A model generated the notes under the pieces. It did not search any database. It was not told the DNA's origin and saw only the letters and a program-made list of their open reading frames with translations. Positions 61,835 to 64,000 of a stretch of 64,000 bases of DNA are shown piece after piece (within the stretch, counting starts at the first letter, position 1; each line of letters starts with the position of its first letter). Location of the stretch: positions 1,862,001 through 1,926,000 of the forward strand of contig NC_060891.1 in the NCBI RefSeq assembly GCF_014805685.1, written 5' to 3'. A program made the translations under genes and the position numbers. Source of the stretch: Silurus meridionalis (taxonomy: Eukaryota > Chordata > Actinopteri > Siluriformes > Siluridae).

Positions 61835-61935
61835 CCTACCTCCACGCTAATTGCAATAATTACAATGGCATCTTTTCGAGCCCTCATTGGCTCGGCCTTG
61901 AGCATGGCTATTAATTCCCAAGCTATAAAGAACTT
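61835..61935. promoter_or_regulatory. Candidate conserved non-coding block
   Basis: CGCTAATTGCAATAATTACAATGG and GGCTATTAATTCCCAAGC lie in 80 bp between a GT microsatellite and an AT-rich palindrome. The homeodomain-type cores and non-repetitive text are the only evidence. Confidence 0.28.
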
Positions 61936-61983
61936 ATACATGTAACTCTAATGCCACCAGTCAAAAATAAAATAATCATAAAA

Positions 61984-62046
61984 TTAATAATAATAATAAT
62001 AATTATTATTATTATTATAAAAATAAATAATAATAATAATAATAAT
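61984..62046. repeat. (TAA)n/(TTA)n palindromic microsatellite
   Basis: (TAA)n at 61987-62004 runs into (TTA)n at 62003-62018, then (TAA)n returns at 62024-62045. The first two halves are reverse complements with no spacer and could extrude as a hairpin. Confidence 0.92.
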
Positions 62047-62609
62047 CATAAAAATGAATAATATAATGTCACGTGTCACGTATCACATACCTAAACACAC
62101 TGGACATTGGGAGTAAAGTAAAGGTTATAAACACACTCATCCAGCCATGTCGCTTGAGCATTAATGAAACGGCAAATGTTGCTGCAAAGCCCTGGTGCGG
62201 TGTACAGTAATTAAATATCTGTGGGCAGTAACAGGAGTTGTGCCATGTACCATATGCCACAAGGTCCAATTTGGGAAGACGATGTTGTATACATAAAAAA
62301 AAAAAAAAAAAAAGGAAAATAAAGAGAACTTCAATATGTAAAGCCATTTTCTTGTATTGCATTAGATTCATAATAGTTATAAAGGTATTTTTTATACCTA
62401 TATATATAATATGGGCAAAAAGTTTGTGGTCACCATAAGGCTGATATTTGCTTCTTATGAGGTCTGGTGTTTGAGAACTCATTACAATGGCCACTTATAC
62501 TAATTATACATATACATATAAATATACATATATATTAATATAAATATAAACCAGTCATATTCTGTTGTATGACTGTCAGAGCTGCAGATTGCAGGTATGT
62601 GCTTCTTTT
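62047..62609. other. Non-coding sequence with an A run
   Basis: 62100-62240 is complex (GAGCATTAATGAAACGG, CAGTAATTAAATATCTG) and may be constrained. An A19 homopolymer at 62295-62313 and TATA-rich text follow. Confidence 0.4.
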
Positions 62610-63010
62610 TCTACATCCTATTCTACATTTAGTCCCCATTAGCTCTTATAATATCCTCCATTCTTCTGAGATGATGTTCCACTAGATTTTCTGTGAGATT
62701 CATTCATCCACAAGGGTGTTAGTAAAGTCAGGTACTGCTGTAGGTGAGGTGAGGAGACCTGGGGTGCAGTCAGCATCACATTCAAGAAGGTCGGAGCTCT
62801 ATAGCAGGAGATCTTCCACTCCAATTAATGTAAAGCAGATCTTCATGGAGCTGGCTTTGTGCACAGGGGCATTGTGATGGTGGAACACATTGGGGTCTCC
62901 ATGTTTAAGTTAATGGAAAGTTTCATGCCACAGCCTCCAAAGACATCAGATACAATCATGTGTACCAATGTTGTGGTGACAGTTTGGGGAAGAAAAACAT
63001 AGCAAATGGA
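62610..63010 (-). mobile_element. MITE-like repeat copy, reversed
   Basis: Reversed family words: TTTAGTCCCCATTAGCTC, GATGTTCCACTAGATTTTC, CACAAGGGTGTTAGTAAAG, GAGCTCTATAGCAGGAGATC, GTGCACAGGGGCATTGTG, TGACAGTTTGGGGAAG. The outer end that would hold the terminal repeat is lost. A degenerate SINE begins immediately to its right. Confidence 0.72.
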
Positions 63011-63017
63011 AAAAATG

Positions 63018-63135
63018 GTAGCTAATTGGTTAAAGCATTGGTTAAGGACCACGCTGCACTCCTGGGCCCCTGTGCAAGGCCCTTAGCTGTTCAGTTGTAC
63101 GAATGAGATCAAGTCCATATAGAGTATGATGCCTG
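63018..63135 (+). mobile_element. Degenerate tRNA-SINE fragment
   Basis: The A-box-like GGTAGCTAATTGGTTAAAGCA is followed by a shortened body and the core words CCTGGGCCCCTGTGCAAGG and CCCTTAGCTGTTCAGTTGTA. The B-box region is largely lost. Confidence 0.5.
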
Positions 63136-63539
63136 ATTCATAAGAAGTTAAATTAAAAATCGCTGCACAAATGATATGAGAAGAATTAAAAAACGTCTGA
63201 ATGCTTATCTGTAAAATCAGAAATGAGTGACTACTGCTTCATCACACCACCCTGTCGCTGATTATTTTCAAGGGTTTGGTATTGTTTTACTAGCATTGCG
63301 TACTAACGTTTCAGGAACAATTGACTAATCAAGTCGATGGCTATTTCGGTGTATCGTAGCATCGTTTGACCTTTGATAACTGACTATCGCCTCCCTTCCC
63401 ACGCCACTTCCAGCCGTCCAGCTCCAGCACAGAGATGCACCTTTTAACCCCAGGTAATATGGATGCAAGTCCAAGAAAGGTCACAGTGAAGTGTGAAGCT
63501 TCAGTAAATGAATCTCTAATTAACCTCCTTACAGTAAAA

Positions 63540-63542
<3 letters not shown>

Positions 63543-63580
<38 letters not shown>
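63543..63580. repeat. (CA)n microsatellite
   Basis: About 18 CA units. Confidence 0.96.
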
Positions 63581-63582
<2 letters not shown>

Positions 63583-63742
63583 GAGAGAAGACACAATGAT
63601 TGATGCAGCATGTTTCGTGTAAAAGAATCGCCCACGCGAGAAAAGAGCAGATTGTTTCTCATCTCACTTCCGCCACGATGCTGATTCGGAGTCAGTGTTT
63701 GTCGATCGCTCTACAGTGACACACCTCAGTCAAGCACCACTG

Positions 63743-63743
<1 letters not shown>

Positions 63744-63800
<57 letters not shown>
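63744..63800. repeat. (CA)n microsatellite
   Basis: About 28 CA units. Confidence 0.97.
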
Positions 63801-64000
63801 CACTTCTGCACAAATATACTTTGAATATACTTTGATGGAGGACATCAAAGTCTTGGTCTATAAAGCTAACAGAGGTGTAGAATTCTGCGTTCTGATTGGT
63901 CTAAAAGTGCGTATTGCCCCTAGTTCTCATTTCCCATTTGCAATCTAATGAATCAATTGATTGATTGCAAAACAATTAAAACAATCAAATTTGTGCATTT

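Overview
The window looks like non-coding vertebrate DNA from a ray-finned fish, probably a teleost. It has very dense (CA)n/(CT)n microsatellites, L2-type LINEs with short-tailed tRNA-SINEs that share the L2 end, an RTE-type LINE of the kind common in teleosts, mariner and hAT non-autonomous elements, and a single split, vertebrate-type coding exon. I cannot name the species. There are no operons, CRISPR arrays, rRNA genes or prokaryotic features.

Only one protein-coding exon can be supported. It lies at 43107-43803 on the minus strand and is the first coding exon of an alpha-neurexin: signal peptide, first LNS/laminin-G domain, first EGF-like domain, then a GT splice donor. Its wording is closest to neurexin-3 (nrxn3) as I remember that family. 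About 5.6 kb upstream, a short CpG-rich block at 49430-50075 is the best candidate for the alpha promoter and non-coding exon 1, with a good minus-strand donor at 49459. On this reading 1-43106 is the start of a very long first coding intron, 43850-49458 is the 5' UTR intron, and 50.1-64 kb is upstream intergenic DNA. No further neurexin exon was recognised.

Repeats by region: an RTE-like LINE with a decayed ORF (600-3240); simple-sequence tracts (3.9-7.05 kb); two overlapping MITE pieces and a SINE split by a nested insertion (7.7-8.9 kb); a hAT MITE with a perfect 8-bp target duplication (12688-13160); a tRNA-Glu-headed SINE with a 19-bp target duplication (14710-14948); a SINE abutting an RTE 3' fragment (16.4-16.76 kb); a complete internally deleted mariner (19605-20125); a 1.7-kb CCTCACA minisatellite (26.0-27.7 kb); a second deleted mariner and a decayed L2 (30.65-32.26 kb); AT-rich stretches full of TTATAA/GCATTATAA words (9.6-10.15, 22.07-22.36, 36-41 kb); a degenerate higher-order repeat (56.14-57.18 kb); a GATA/GACA tract (58.26-58.68 kb); and an L2 inserted inside a 32-bp minisatellite (59.38-61.44 kb).

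No new biological system was found. The most informative observations are the composite SINE at 14.7 kb, the two mariners with similar internal deletions, the L2-in-minisatellite insertion, the higher-order repeat at 56 kb, and several non-repetitive homeodomain/POU-rich blocks in the neurexin intron and flanks that could be regulatory.
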